This document shows, one piece after another, positions 28,368 to 40,280 of a DNA stretch of 64,000 nucleotides. The stretch's first letter is position 1. Each line of letters opens with the position of its first letter. The notes under the pieces were generated by a model. It was given only the letters and a program-made list of their open reading frames with translations, ran no database searches and was not told the origin of the DNA. The DNA lies in NCBI GenBank assembly GCA_037903355.1, contig JBAJFE010000008.1, positions 598,893 to 662,892 on the forward strand. The letters run 5' to 3'. Source of the DNA: Trichuris trichiura. Lineage: Eukaryota; Nematoda; Enoplea; Trichinellida; Trichuridae. Made by a program: the position numbers and the translations under genes.

Positions 28368-30663
28368 GTAGGCATTGATGCGCGAAAAGATTAATTGCCT
28401 AAACGTTACTGCATAGCGCAGCAACTTCAAGTTTTGCGAATTTCCAGTTTATTTACGTATAACTTATCAATTATAATTTATTAGTAAATACCTGTTCGCA
28501 TTTGCTAAATGTTAGAGCAATGAAAAAGATTGAACTGCCCGTTGAAACGGTAACGATTTCATTGAGTAACTTAAAAGCTGTCTACTACGCGACGTTGAGG
28601 AACTTTTGTTGAATGAATAAGTTTCATTGACATTTTATATTCAAAGTTTTGTAATGACTTCCCTACAAAAGCCCTTCCGCGCCCGCAGGTTCGATGCTAT
28701 AAGAAGTGTTTCCAAAATGACGCGCTTTGCTGGCTGAAAGTCTTTAAATATCCTTTTCCGCTGTGGTCAATTCTTACCTAGTCAAAATATCTTTAATGAA
28801 TGAACAGAAAAACTACAGGATCAATTAAGTAACACCTTAGTAGTTAGAGTAACTATCGCGTAAATTCCATTCAGTTACTCGTTTACAGAGAAGCCTTATC
28901 GCGTCAGTTACTGCAGCTGCAATTTGTGTAGTCTTTCAACTGATACGTTGTTTACGTTTGCGCATTTTGCTGCCTACAGTGTTTGTTCTCCAGTTCAGCT
29001 TATAACGTAACAGTTTCATTCATTGTTTTGCAGCAGTTTCATTAATGAATCGGCGGTGAAACCCCTTTAAAATAGCCAACGTTAAAGCTTTCATAAAAGC
29101 GCGAGTACGACTGCAGTGCCTTTGGGAAAGTAGCTGTCAATACGCGACGACATGAAGTGCCAAGGACTCGGGGATTGCATACTAATTGTATTTTCCATTC
29201 ATCTCATTTTATGAATGCGCGGACGCGTTTTTGTTTCACATATTGACGATGTGTAAAAAAAAGTTGTGTCCTCTTTGTACTCGCTTTTCTTCTACGCTGT
29301 ATTACAATGTACGCACTACGTTGTAAGAGAGCATCGTCTTTTCCGCGGAAAACCTTTCATTCATTACCGTCAATGCAGCTTGAATGAGCTTATAGTTTGG
29401 GTGCGCGTTATTCATTCACCTTGCTTTTACTATACCCAAAACTACGTATGCAAATTTTTCGTTATCACTGTTTTGCCGCTGCGCGCCATCGGTGAATGAA
29501 ATTGTTGTTGTTTCAGCTTTTTGAATGAGCGCACGTGACTCGGCTGGAATTTAAGGCCGGCGGCGAAGCGAGCCAATGAACGAGCGCGGCGGTTTTCATT
29601 CATCAGACATTGAGAGAAATTTTCACTTTTTGGGCTGATTGCCAAATTGTCGATTGATGGAATTGCCGCGTAGAGGTGTCGACGTAAAAACAACAGAAAG
29701 ATGACCAAGCGGAAGCAATGACAATTGTCAGTTGTTATTGGTAAGATTGACGCGTCTAATTGATATCCAAATTTGCGTAAGCGACAGGAACATTAGTTTT
29801 ACCGTAAACAGTAAAGATGTTCAGGCTCCTATGCCAGCGCTTATTAAAAGTACGCAGTTTTGTCATTTTTCTTTTCGTGAGAAAGCTCATTCCGCTAAAT
29901 TCGAAATGCCGTTGTTTTTAGAAGACTTAAATTTGCTAACAGATCGTACCATAGCGTAGTACGTTCGTCGTAAAGAGCTGCTAGCTGACTATGATTAGTT
30001 ATTTGCGGAGTACGATTTTAACAATTTGTTGAGGCAATGCTTTAGTGTTTTGGGTCGATTCCGAAAGGTTTTCGAAATATGAACTTGCTGCCAAAGGTTG
30101 GCTTTCTTTCTATCACTTCCCGTTTTTTTGTCAAAGAAAAACCCAGCGGGCACCCACTTTCATTACAGGACGTGCTTTTGACGTTTTTCAGCAAGGGCAG
30201 AACAGGATGCGTCCATGGTTGTCATACAGGAACCTGCACTTTTCATACTGTAGAAAGGCTTTCTCCGAAGTCCGGATAATCTCACAGTCTGGAAGCGTTT
30301 TGCGCTCTTTCTTTCTCCCGCCATTCAGTACTTGCAGCATTTAATTTTTTAAAATTTTTATCCAAGCCATAATCACAATTAACGTCTCAGTTCCGTTACG
30401 CTTTAATGATGATCAAGTTGCTTCGTCCAGCCAACTTTCCACGGTTAATTATTCGTCACTTTTTTTTCTTTTCTCTTCGCAACAGGTGTTTTTTAAAAAA
30501 CGTTTATGGATTTTTTTCTGACATTTCAAAAATGGGTTGTAAATACTTCGACACTTCGTCGCATTGTTCCAATTTGATCTCTGTACAATAACACAACAAT
30601 ACCGCATTAGCAGTCATTACAAAGACGTTGACTACGGGGGCAGACGATTCCCGAAACCGCTGC

Positions 30664-30670
30664 TATTATT

Positions 30671-30768
<98 letters not shown>
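30664..30768. repeat. Inverted (AAT)n(ATT)n microsatellite
   Basis: About 20 AAT units run directly into about 13 ATT units, making a perfect self-complementary hairpin of trinucleotide repeats. Confidence 0.95.
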
Positions 30769-31394
30769 GCGTTGTGACGTAAGAATTATCGAGCCCTGTG
30801 TTACATTATTTTAATTCTACTAGAAAATCCCTTACCTAAGTTTAAACCTAAAGATAAAGACATACTATTGGTCTCCATTTTTGATTAACGTATAGTCGAT
30901 GTGCGCGTACACACTTTTACCGCCTTTCGCTTGCGCAATTCGTAGGCGACTTAAAACTTTATATTATTGTTTCTTTTATCGCCGGTATCTTTGCACGGCG
31001 TTTCTTGTTTTTGGCGTAGCAAAGTGCGCCCTCAATGGACGAATGAACGATTGTCAGGACGAATTCCATATTGATGTTAAACTTAAAAATAAGTTCATAT
31101 AAGGAAAGGAAATCTGTTGCATAGACAACGATCCAACGGTTGGTATTACGTATACAATAAGAGCTTAGATTCCGCCCTTTGCGTAGGCAAAGGGGTTTTT
31201 CTTTAAAAAATATTAATTCAACAATGGGTGATGTTCACTTTTGGCTCTTATTTGATTTTTTTCCGCCTCCCTTTGACCTCTTCGTTATGGTTAACACCTT
31301 ATATGCAAATTAATCATTGTTCTTACCCGCAGAAAAAGGAAGGACGGCTGCTACGGAGCCAATCGAGAAGGTGGCAGCCCCAAGCGAAACCAAG

Positions 31395-34300
31395 ATGACG
31401 CCGTCGTCATCGTCAGCTTCGGGTGAGCTTTGGGGCTGCCATTTTATGCCCGAAGAATTGACCGTTGACGTTTTGATGCCCAATGGTCTCGTGATTGCCT
31501 TGTCGATCACTCGAGATAGTACGCTTCAAATGGTCAAGGAAAATTTGTGGAACGAAGCCAAACGAATGCCATTGTTTAGCATTCTTCAGGGTCCGTCCAC
31601 CTACGTGTTCATGGTAGTCAATCAGGACGGAAAGCGGGAAGAAATCTACGACGAGAGACGTCGCCTTTGCGACTTGCGAATGTTCTGGCCTGTTTTATGC
31701 CTTTTGGAACCGGTGGGCAATCTGGAAGAGAAAAGTGTCAACTATTTAATATCTCAAGCGGTCGGTCGACCCGTCAGCGAATTCGACGATAGCCGCGATG
31801 CCGAATTGATCAAAGCTCGCATGGAATATTTTACAATTTGTCAGGAAGTGGCCAAAGAGCGCGAACGCGATCTCAACAGAACGCTCTGTCGAACCTACTG
31901 CGATTCCGTATATGTGCAAGCTAAAAAAAGTTCAAAACGCGAAGCGGCAACCATTCCAACTCATCTACTTTTGTGCGTTTGGCTTCCGCCCGATGTTATC
32001 AAAGACGAATCGTCAAGCCGTAGAAACAAATTGACTATGAAAGTGCCTTTGTCTTCAAAACCCAATGACGTCATCACTGAGACCCTTCATCGAGCGCGCA
32101 AGTTGGAAAACGAAGGCAAACCGTCAACGGTATATTTGATTAGCGAATTGGCCGAGCGTTACGCCCTTAAAAGGCCCGGCAGAGAGTTGTACTTCCTACG
32201 CGACGTCGAATTAGGCGACTATGTCTATATAAGGCAAGCGGCAGCGCAAGAATCCGTCATTAATATGATTTTGACCAGCCGAAAAGCATTGGTTGACTCT
32301 TTAACCGGATGGACTCTTTTGGTCCCAAGTTTTGTTAAGCGTCAAACTCCCGGCCGCCCCCGCGAACCGGTTACGTTTAAAGATGCCGTATGCATGTGGA
32401 ATGTCCAATCGAATTTTCGCATCAAAGTTATCGCCGCCTACAATGTCAACGTAACGTGTGACGACTTTGCTTACGTCAAAGTGGGCATTTTCTTTGGGCC
32501 CGAAAGGTTGAGCGTTCACGGTACGTCGGCTATTTCGTGTTCCAACCTGCGATGGAACGAAGTGCTCGAATTCGATTTGCCCATCTATCAAATTCCTTTG
32601 GGCGCTCACGTATCCTTTACCTTATGCGCCGTTAGGCAGAAAAAGCAAAAGGACGAACACTTCCCTTTGGGATGGATCAATTTGCGTATGATCGACTATC
32701 AGGATTGTTTAATCCACGGCAAACAGTCATTGTACATGTGGCCATTTCCAAAAGCGTTCGACGGTCTGTTCAATCCGCTTGGTCAGTTGGGACCGAATAC
32801 AAGCATGAAACGGGACGTACCTTGCTTGCATGTTGAATTCGGTTTCACCGAAAGGCATATTCAATTTCCGACGGCCGATCAAAGAAAAATGTTCGCCAAC
32901 TTTTTCGAAAAGCAGCGTCGCCACGTCAAAGGTCGCAAAGGCAAAAGCGCCTTTGTTCAACCGTTCATTCCGTCGTCGAGACTTTTTCGGCTCAGATCAT
33001 TGGCCGACAACAAACGTCGCTCCGGTCCTTTGCCTCCAATTACGGAAATAACCGACTACGATAAGACGTTCATTTTTGACGAGTTGCTGCGTCGCGATCC
33101 GTTGCACGAAATGTTGGACAGCGAAAGAGAAGTTGTATGGCGTTGCAGGCATTTTCTGCAAACTATACCGGAATCGTTGCCTCGTCTTCTCGACGCGGTC
33201 AGATGGACGAATACGGCGGATGTTTGCGAGTTGTACTCTTTGCTTCACGGATGGCCAACGGTCAATCCAATGGTAGCAATGGAATTGTTGGATGTTCGAT
33301 ATCCGGACAATTTCGTACGCCATTTTGCCGTTCAATGTTTGAACAAGACATTGTCGGACGACCAATTGGCTATGTATTTAATGTATTTGGTGCAGGTGCT
33401 TAAGTACGAGCCTTTTTTGGTAGGCGAATTGGGCAAGGTGCTACTTCGTCGCGCTCTCCTTAACGGTACAATTGGACATTTGTTTTTTTGGCTTCTACGC
33501 GTCGAACTCGGCCATAATCCTTCGTGCACGTTGTTTGCTCTTCTTTTGGAGGCATACTGTCGCGGCGTGGGCGTCTACTTGAAATCGTTGGTCAGACAAG
33601 TGAATGCGGTCGAAAAGTTGACCACTCTAAGCGCTGCCGTCAAAGAAAGCAAAGAGGACCCGCTCAAGTTGCTGCAAGAGCGTATGCGTCAGCCGGACTA
33701 TTTGGAAGCGCTACAAAATCTCGACTGCCCTTTGGATCATACTTTATCGTTGGGCGAATTAGTTGTGGACGAATGCCACGTTATAAGCTCGGCTAAAAAG
33801 CCTCTACTTTTGGTCTGGCGAACCGCGGAAGCCGTAGCCGAATTGCGCCTACCGGTCGAGATACTTTTCAAAATGGGCGACGATTTAAGGCAAGATATGT
33901 TGACTTTACAAGTTTTAAAAATTATGGATAGCATATGGAAGTCGGACGAGATGGATTTCTGCCTGACGCCATATACAAGCCTGCCTATGGGCAAGCATAT
34001 AGGTATGATAGAGATAGTATCCAATTCAAAGACCATTTTGGAAATCCAATCGATCGAAGGACGCAAAGGTGCATTCAATATCGGTTCCAGCGGTCTCCTT
34101 TATAGGTATATAAGAAATGCAAATAAGGAAGAAGAGTACGAGACCGCCATAGAGCGTTTTATAAAATCGTGCGCCGGCTATTGCGTTTCGACGTTCGTAT
34201 TGGGCGTTGGCGATCGCCATCCCAGCAATATAATGATCACGTCGGACGGTCGTATATTTCATATTGATTTCGGCCATTTTTTGGGTCATTACAAAAAGAA

Positions 34301-34667
34301 GCTCGGCATAAGCCGAGAACGGGTACCGTTCGTGTTGACCGAAGATTTTTTGCGCATCATTTCGCGCGGATCGGAAAACGCGAAGAAGAGCAAAGAATTC
34401 GAAGCGTTTCAGCGCCTTTGCGGCGAAGCCTATTTGGTGCTTCACCGCAACGCGCGTATTTTCATTACGCTATTTACAATGATGCTTTGCATGGGTATAC
34501 CGGAGTTGCAAAAGTTGGAAGATATTAATTATATGCGTAAGACGTTGGCCGTCGACGAGACCGATCCCGATGCGCTCAAATATTTCAATGAGCAGTTGAA
34601 CAAGGCTTACGAAGGAGCGTGGACCACTAAAATTGACTGGTTTTTCCATTCGGTCAAACATATGTGA
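31395..34667 (+). CDS. Phosphatidylinositol 3-kinase class I catalytic subunit (p110), intronless
   Basis: A complete 1090-residue class I PI3K that phosphorylates PI(4,5)P2 to PIP3 at the plasma membrane, acting downstream of insulin-like and other receptors with a p85-type regulator. The start MTPSSSSASGELWGCHFMP aligns with p110-alpha MPPRPSSGELWGIHLMP, so the ATG at 31395 is preferred over the open frame 26 codons upstream, which is preceded by a splice acceptor. Domains in order: adaptor-binding (about 8-110, with RRLCDLRMFWP), Ras-binding (about 170-290), C2 (about 330-490, SNLRWNEVLEFDL), helical (about 535-690), kinase (about 700-1060). Seen motifs: SSAKKPLLLVW, ATP-binding K826 in ILFKMGDDLRQDMLTLQ, catalytic D940 in GVGDRHPSNIM, D958 in HIDFGHFLGH, then the basic activation loop KKKLGISRERVPFVLT. 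The tail ends KIDWFFHSVKHM. All key residues are intact. It corresponds to nematode AGE-1 by role; sequence is closest to the alpha/beta-type p110s I recall. Unlike its neighbours it has no intron. Confidence 0.97.
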   Translation: MTPSSSSASGELWGCHFMPEELTVDVLMPNGLVIALSITRDSTLQMVKENLWNEAKRMPLFSILQGPSTYVFMVVNQDGKREEIYDERRRLCDLRMFWPVLCLLEPVGNLEEKSVNYLISQAVGRPVSEFDDSRDAELIKARMEYFTICQEVAKERERDLNRTLCRTYCDSVYVQAKKSSKREAATIPTHLLLCVWLPPDVIKDESSSRRNKLTMKVPLSSKPNDVITETLHRARKLENEGKPSTVYLISELAERYALKRPGRELYFLRDVELGDYVYIRQAAAQESVINMILTSRKALVDSLTGWTLLVPSFVKRQTPGRPREPVTFKDAVCMWNVQSNFRIKVIAAYNVNVTCDDFAYVKVGIFFGPERLSVHGTSAISCSNLRWNEVLEFDLPIYQIPLGAHVSFTLCAVRQKKQKDEHFPLGWINLRMIDYQDCLIHGKQSLYMWPFPKAFDGLFNPLGQLGPNTSMKRDVPCLHVEFGFTERHIQFPTADQRKMFANFFEKQRRHVKGRKGKSAFVQPFIPSSRLFRLRSLADNKRRSGPLPPITEITDYDKTFIFDELLRRDPLHEMLDSEREVVWRCRHFLQTIPESLPRLLDAVRWTNTADVCELYSLLHGWPTVNPMVAMELLDVRYPDNFVRHFAVQCLNKTLSDDQLAMYLMYLVQVLKYEPFLVGELGKVLLRRALLNGTIGHLFFWLLRVELGHNPSCTLFALLLEAYCRGVGVYLKSLVRQVNAVEKLTTLSAAVKESKEDPLKLLQERMRQPDYLEALQNLDCPLDHTLSLGELVVDECHVISSAKKPLLLVWRTAEAVAELRLPVEILFKMGDDLRQDMLTLQVLKIMDSIWKSDEMDFCLTPYTSLPMGKHIGMIEIVSNSKTILEIQSIEGRKGAFNIGSSGLLYRYIRNANKEEEYETAIERFIKSCAGYCVSTFVLGVGDRHPSNIMITSDGRIFHIDFGHFLGHYKKKLGISRERVPFVLTEDFLRIISRGSENAKKSKEFEAFQRLCGEAYLVLHRNARIFITLFTMMLCMGIPELQKLEDINYMRKTLAVDETDPDALKYFNEQLNKAYEGAWTTKIDWFFHSVKHM

Positions 34668-36899
34668 CAACAATTGCCTCCTTCCTTTGCCAACGTGAAC
34701 ATTACGGTGAGCCTTCGTTATTTGCCTCTTTGTTATGCGCGATTGTCATTGGCGGGTTGCAGTGGCGTAAAAATTAGTGAAATTTGTTAACGCGATCTAT
34801 TTTGAATAATTGATGCGCAGGTAACTTGCATCTTGGCCAAATCGTTTAAGTTTGAAAAGTTGTTCTCAGCTTATCCGCCTTAGTCTTATTAGCATCCTGT
34901 TGGTGCTAGCGACGTTATGGTATAAAGTTCATATTCAAAACTTACTGCTTATTGAACAATCGTTTATTCATGGGCACGTATGTATTATGTGGAAAAGAAT
35001 TGCATTAAACAACGTTAAGAACTCCTTATATTAAGCGGTGTAAAATATGTTACTTAATCTAAGTTAAAAAGAAAATTCATAAAACAAACAAAAGATTGTG
35101 CATATACGGCAAATGGGTAAAACAAAAATGTTAAATGACTATTACAGTTGTATTAAGAGTAATCAGGTACAAGAAAAGGTAAAGCCCATATTAATACTCT
35201 CAAGAGCGCCCAAAGCGGCTTGCGAGAAAGGACGAAATAGATGCAGTAAATTATTGTTTCTCTCTGCAGCGCAAACGGGCGAAAACACCTTTCTAAATAA
35301 TTGTTACAGTAGCTTTAAGAATAATCAAGTACGATACTGCCTAAAAGCCATGCTGATCCTCCCAAAAGTTACCAAAGCAGCTTAATGAGGAAGCTGTTAG
35401 CATTTTTTAAAAAACTTTTGGTCCAATATTCCATCCAGGAGAATCGGAAAATCTCTGTCGCAAGAACGCGATCGATGGCGTAGGGATGACAAAGTATAAA
35501 CTCCTCCGCGCTGATGAAGCACGTCTTAGCCATTAAACTTTTCGCTGCGTTCCTTCTGACGGTATGCGTAAGGGTTTTTCGCAATAGTTTCAGCTATATT
35601 TCAAAGCTGTATAAAGGGTATTAACACGTTGGAATAGCGAATGGAAAAATGCGAAAAATTTTCATACACTTTCGGAAAGTTGGAAACACTGTTATACTTA
35701 GCAAAACATAAATGGGATATTGATTAACACTGCCTCGCCGGAAACCTACCGTAGCTCATGAAATGCAGGTTCAGTTTTGAACAAATACCGCCATTCAGGT
35801 TTTGCGTACCCTGCCAAGCTTTGGAATCATTTCGTTCTATGTTTAACCAAGCCTACGCCGTTGTATAGCGCGTAAGTGCAGGTTCAAGCTTGGGTAGGGG
35901 CAGAAAACGGTGGTGAGCTATAGGGGTTTCCGCTGCCGGTCATTCCGTCCTTTTATCCACTTAGCCCAAGCCAAAATACAAAGCACAGCTTTAGGCTTAG
36001 CGAAACGCTAAACAGAACGCTATTCCTATCTGCAAGTAAAGGCAGAATGGATTAATGGGCATTTGTTTGAAAATGAACCTGCGTTCCATTAAGTACGGTA
36101 AGTGGTTTGCGAAAACGCTAATAACACTAGCTAACTGCGGTTACAACTCAACAATTAACATTTTAGGCGTTGAAGCAATCGTACCTCGCTAAAAACTGAA
36201 CGCCTGTTTTGGAATGTGATCGCATTATGCTTAAAACTCGCCGCCTTCCGTGAATTAAGTAAATAACCAATTCTAATGGACATAAATGCATTGCGCGAAA
36301 AGAAAGTGAGGGAGAGAGACGTAAGCTTTTGCTTATTAACAACAGTAGCATTGCCACAACGAATTTCAGTCAAAAATTTTATTCATTTCCTGTAACATAT
36401 CTGCTCCGTACTAATCACGACAAGATAAATCGTCGCTCCATTTCCAACAGCGTGTATTATTAGCATTAATCGTTTGCAATATCATCACACTGCTTTAATC
36501 AATGCTATTTCCCATTCTTCGGCTAACATCTGCTTTGTGCATCCCCCTGTCATAGGGGGCTATTTCGTGACTATGGCACTTCCACCTCCTCCATTCTCAA
36601 GCGGGAAATATGTGCCCATTAGTTCGATATCGCGCTTTCGTAAAATAATCACTGCGCCCAACCATTGGGCGCTTCTTCGTTATGGACCTGTTCTTTTATA
36701 CAATCCATAGGTAGATTGTACACACGCGAAAACAAGTCCATATACGGACGGCAGATCGTGTGCGACCACAAAGAAACGCTCATAATATCCTCATTGCACA
36801 AACATTGAGGAGAGCAGCCGCACTCCAAAGGTAAGTGAGCACTCAATTGCCTTAATCGGTCGAAAAGTGCCAATGTTGAGCCCCAACGAGTTCAGACTA
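34668..36899. other. Intergenic region with short duplications and a repeat copy
   Basis: No supported gene. Two related segments of about 90 bases (35131-35220 and 35295-35383) repeat in tandem with a short spacer. At about 35763-36090 a repeat-like block is bounded by TGCAGGTTCAG and TGAACCTGCG in inverted orientation and contains TTTAGGCTTAGCG. The segment 36690-36745 resembles 37157-37210 inside the neighbouring minus-strand frame, suggesting a local partial duplication. Confidence 0.4.
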
Positions 36900-37503
36900 T
36901 CATCTTCTTTGGTAAAGCATTTCAAACAACTGCTCCACTCCTGCAAGCTTCAACATTAGCCGTAGAAGCGTAAAAACGATGGATGAGAGTGTTAAAAAAG
37001 CATAGGCTACACGGCTATTGAAACTACGACAACTGGCCTTAAGCAACTCATTTTCAAACGTTAGAAAACCGTTGGCCCAATGCAGCCGCTTTAAGATGAC
37101 AAAACAACGAACTTACCGCTGTTTTATAATCGTTGAGCATTTTTGCGTGGCAGATTTGCCATTTTATACAGCCCATAAGTGAGCTGTACACACAAGCGCA
37201 AAAACAGACGATCACAGCGAACAATACGAGTGGATCAGTGCTTGCCGACGAAAAAGCAATATAGTAAGCTGATGTGCAGGTTATGCTATTAACCATTGTT
37301 TCCAAAAGCGGCGAGCCGAGCAGACGCACACCCAAAAAGCAACGAATCACGGCGGTGCGAGTTTGTAATTTTTTTAAAAAATTTAAAACATCGATGCAAC
37401 GGTTTAAATGTCCCGTCGGAGCAAGTCTAGCAGCGCAGACTCGTTTTTCAAAATGAGCTGCGTCTCCCGAGTCCTTTGCGAACAGCCAAACAAAGCTTCG
37501 CAT
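36900..37503 (-). CDS. Candidate small membrane protein, unidentified
   Basis: Two exons (37503-37117 and 37046-36900) joined by a 70-bp intron with a GTAAGT donor and matching phase give 177 residues. It has an arginine/lysine-rich N-terminal half and two hydrophobic segments, about residues 72-112 (ITCTSAYYIAFSSAS.. DPLVLFAVIVCFCACVYSSL) and 142-162 (AYAFLTLSSIVFTLLRL), ending LFEMLYQRR then TGA. The overall plan (basic helices, then a C-terminal GL/SSI-like membrane segment) loosely recalls PEX11-type peroxisome proteins, but no diagnostic motif is clear and I do not assign it. A partial duplicate may lie just downstream (36690-36745). It may have further upstream exons. Confidence 0.38.
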
Positions 37504-40280
37504 TTAAATTTTTTGGCGGAATTTTTTTTACTAATAACTTATTGAAAACGAGTCAATGAATTATTTTTTGAATCTTTATGTTTTTTTATTAACTTTTTGG
37601 AGCTTAAATTTGCAAAACTAAAAACAAAAATGTATTTATACGAAAAAAACAAAGACTTTCCTTTGATCGGAATGCTTTAAACAGAATTAAGTGAAAAGCA
37701 GGTTACATCTCACAAAATCTTGAGCATCATTTAAAACCACCTATCGGTTGTCGTCAAATCAGTCTCTTTGTCAGTGTTTCGCCTTGCGTCGCCACTGAGC
37801 GGTCGGTTCGGCGGTGGTGTTGCTGTAGCTGCCGGTATGCGGCGTGGTGAGCTGTTTAAAGTGGGTGCACACAATGTAGCAGCCGGTCAGCTGTGGTTAC
37901 TTGTTGGTCTTTTGTTGGATGGATTCAACTGAGGAAGAGCAGCTGTTGTTAGCAATAATGGCACGCGGGCAAACACGACATAATGGAGTATCCATTTTTG
38001 GCCAAATGTAACCTGTCAACGAGTGCAGTGGAGCAGCCAGTCCGACGTGTAACTTAATTCATGCGGAAGAATAATGGGTTATTTGAGCAATTCAATAATT
38101 AATTTATGGAAGATTGGTCAACACTTGTGCTGTACCACCAGTTTAATGGAAAGCATGTTTACATGGAAAGTCGCCTTTAAAAATACATTTTTTTTAAAAG
38201 TTCAACAATTTCAACATACGTGCCAATATGAACAGAATGACAAGAAGCTAACTTGGTTTTCAATGGGATATTTCAGCATGGCAAGGTGCTGTTATGGCTT
38301 AAATCTGCTGCCAGTTAATAATTACAATTGCGGATAAAATTTTCATTCACTCTTGCACATCTAATCAACATTTCAATGGTCGAAGACAAATAACTATGTA
38401 TGTAACAGGTGGGTTGACGATACGAGCACTAATAACGTTGTAACCGCGCCCTCTCCCTAATCATTTACGTAAGTCTTTTGCACACTTGTTCACTTTTAAA
38501 ATTTTCGTCGCAAAATGTGTAGTGTAACATATCACGTTGCTTCAAAGAAATGGTGTATCATGGTAAGTATATGCCGAGGTAAGCTAAATGCTCAGTTGAT
38601 CCTATTGGGTTTTTTAGGTTTAAAGTTGCTCTCCAACGAACGTTGAAACCCTGCAGCGCTACCGCCACAAAGTACACATTGATAGACGAACGTCATTTAA
38701 GCAATGTGTGCGCAACTTGTTCCGAGCTATTTCACTCATTTTCGATAGACGGCAAAAAACTCAAAAGCTTTGAATTTTTTGCTTAGCTACCTAATTTCCT
38801 TGTGCTGTAAAAAGTTGAAAAATAAATCTTTTCAAACTCGGTGCCGGTGCTTTTGAACTTCAAACTGAACTTGCAAAATCTTGCAAGTGACAAATTCGGG
38901 ATGACTTTAAAGTTCTCATTGAAAAATTTAAAACGAAGATTTCATGGCGACTACTTTAAACTAGGCAGCTTTTCATCGTAACAGTAAAAGTTACGCGAGC
39001 TGCGGGAACTTTCGTATGCGCAAGTTGTTGAATGGTTAAGAAGTCTGAACGAAAGCGAATCCCGAAAAATAAATTTTAGCTATGGTTAAGAAGTATTACT
39101 GAAATGCTCACATCAAATGCTCCTACTGTAGTTGTTTCGTACCTATAACTGCCGAGTAAAGAGTAATCAGGGTCCCTTAAGCTCATCAGCTGTGGACAAA
39201 GACTGTAGCACCCAAATACAAAGATAGCTTCTTCCTAGCCGAAGAGTTCACCTGATTTGGGAAATAAAAAGCCCAGATGAGTCACTTTAAAACCATTTGG
39301 CGCGAGAGTTTCTTCATGTGGGCGTCTAAACCGTAGTTGAAATTTGATTTTCGGGATTCAGGAATATTCAAGGCTCTTTGATACTCGGATGCTTGCCTTT
39401 TCAGGTAATAAAGCTGCACTATGGTTCTGGATGTTCAGCTATTTCTTTTTGTTTAACGATATGCGTAATATTCGGGATTTCGACTATACAGTCTTGTGCA
39501 CGTCGCTGAAACTCGATATAAAAATATCTGCGAAGACTTAAAACTGATTAGTGAGTCCTTTGATTTAAAAATTTTAAAAATAAACGCTTCAGTGACTGTA
39601 CTTGAAGGCTTAAGCTGATCGCGTTAGAACTTAATATCCAAAAGTTTAAAGTGAACGCCTTAAAACCAGCTTTTGACGTAAGTTTAAAGCGAACGACTTA
39701 AACTGTTCGCCATACAAGAAATTCACAATTCTGAAGCTTACTGATGAAAAAAATTGCTGCGCGGCCACTTTGAGCTCAACGCGGAACAGAAAAGTTTAAA
39801 GTAAAGATTTTTTGAAAAAAATGAAACCACAGTTGCTCTTCCGCATTATAAGTTTTACGGGCTCGCTGTACATACCTTTTAAGCGCATGTAAATTTTATT
39901 GTTTACGAAATTTATTGCGGAGTATAGTTAAATGACGTCATCTGCTGACGTTCAACTAACCTCCACCTAATTAGCATATGCTTTGTGACGTACTTTCGAG
40001 CAAAGCTGTGCCGCATGCTTCAACCTAACAATTTTTCAAAATTTATGCTATTACTCTGAACATGGATAATCGATTAATTAGATTTTACTCAAAAATTTAC
40101 ATATGTTTTTTACTTTAGCTTAAATTTTCAGCAGCGCTACGTGTGCTGACATGTACGTATGAAGTAAGGATTTATTCATGGCGACACGCAAATTGAAAAG
40201 ATGAACAGCTGCTTGCTGTATAAAGCTTCAAGAAATGTTTAGAGGGAGAAAAATAAAATGTTTGCCTTTCACGCTGACTT
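37504..40280. other. Intergenic, nothing recognisable
   Basis: A/T-rich DNA with only short, low-complexity open frames. On the minus strand an AATAAA (plus-strand TTTATT near 40168-40173) lies about 110 bases beyond the stop of the 40281-40952 gene and could be its polyadenylation signal. Confidence 0.4.

Larger units (their letters stand above)
26631..31394. other. 4.8-kb region between PRMT7 and PI3K, mostly non-coding
   Basis: No long convincing gene. It contains one candidate first exon (28298-28367), an AAT/ATT array at 30664-30768, a GAACCTGCA repeat word at 30232, and an unusual density of ATTCATT/AATGAAT words at 28.6-29.7 kb. A splice-acceptor-like CCCGCAG at about 31325-31331 precedes the PI3K start, suggesting a 5' non-coding exon or trans-spliced leader for that gene. 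Confidence 0.4.

Noticed and set aside
32301..34445. Several 65-139 codon frames antisense to or overlapping PI3K
   Set aside because: Shadows of the strongly conserved PI3K frame.
38074..38337. 87-codon plus-strand frame
   Set aside because: A/T-rich composition with no domain, splice signals or neighbour support.
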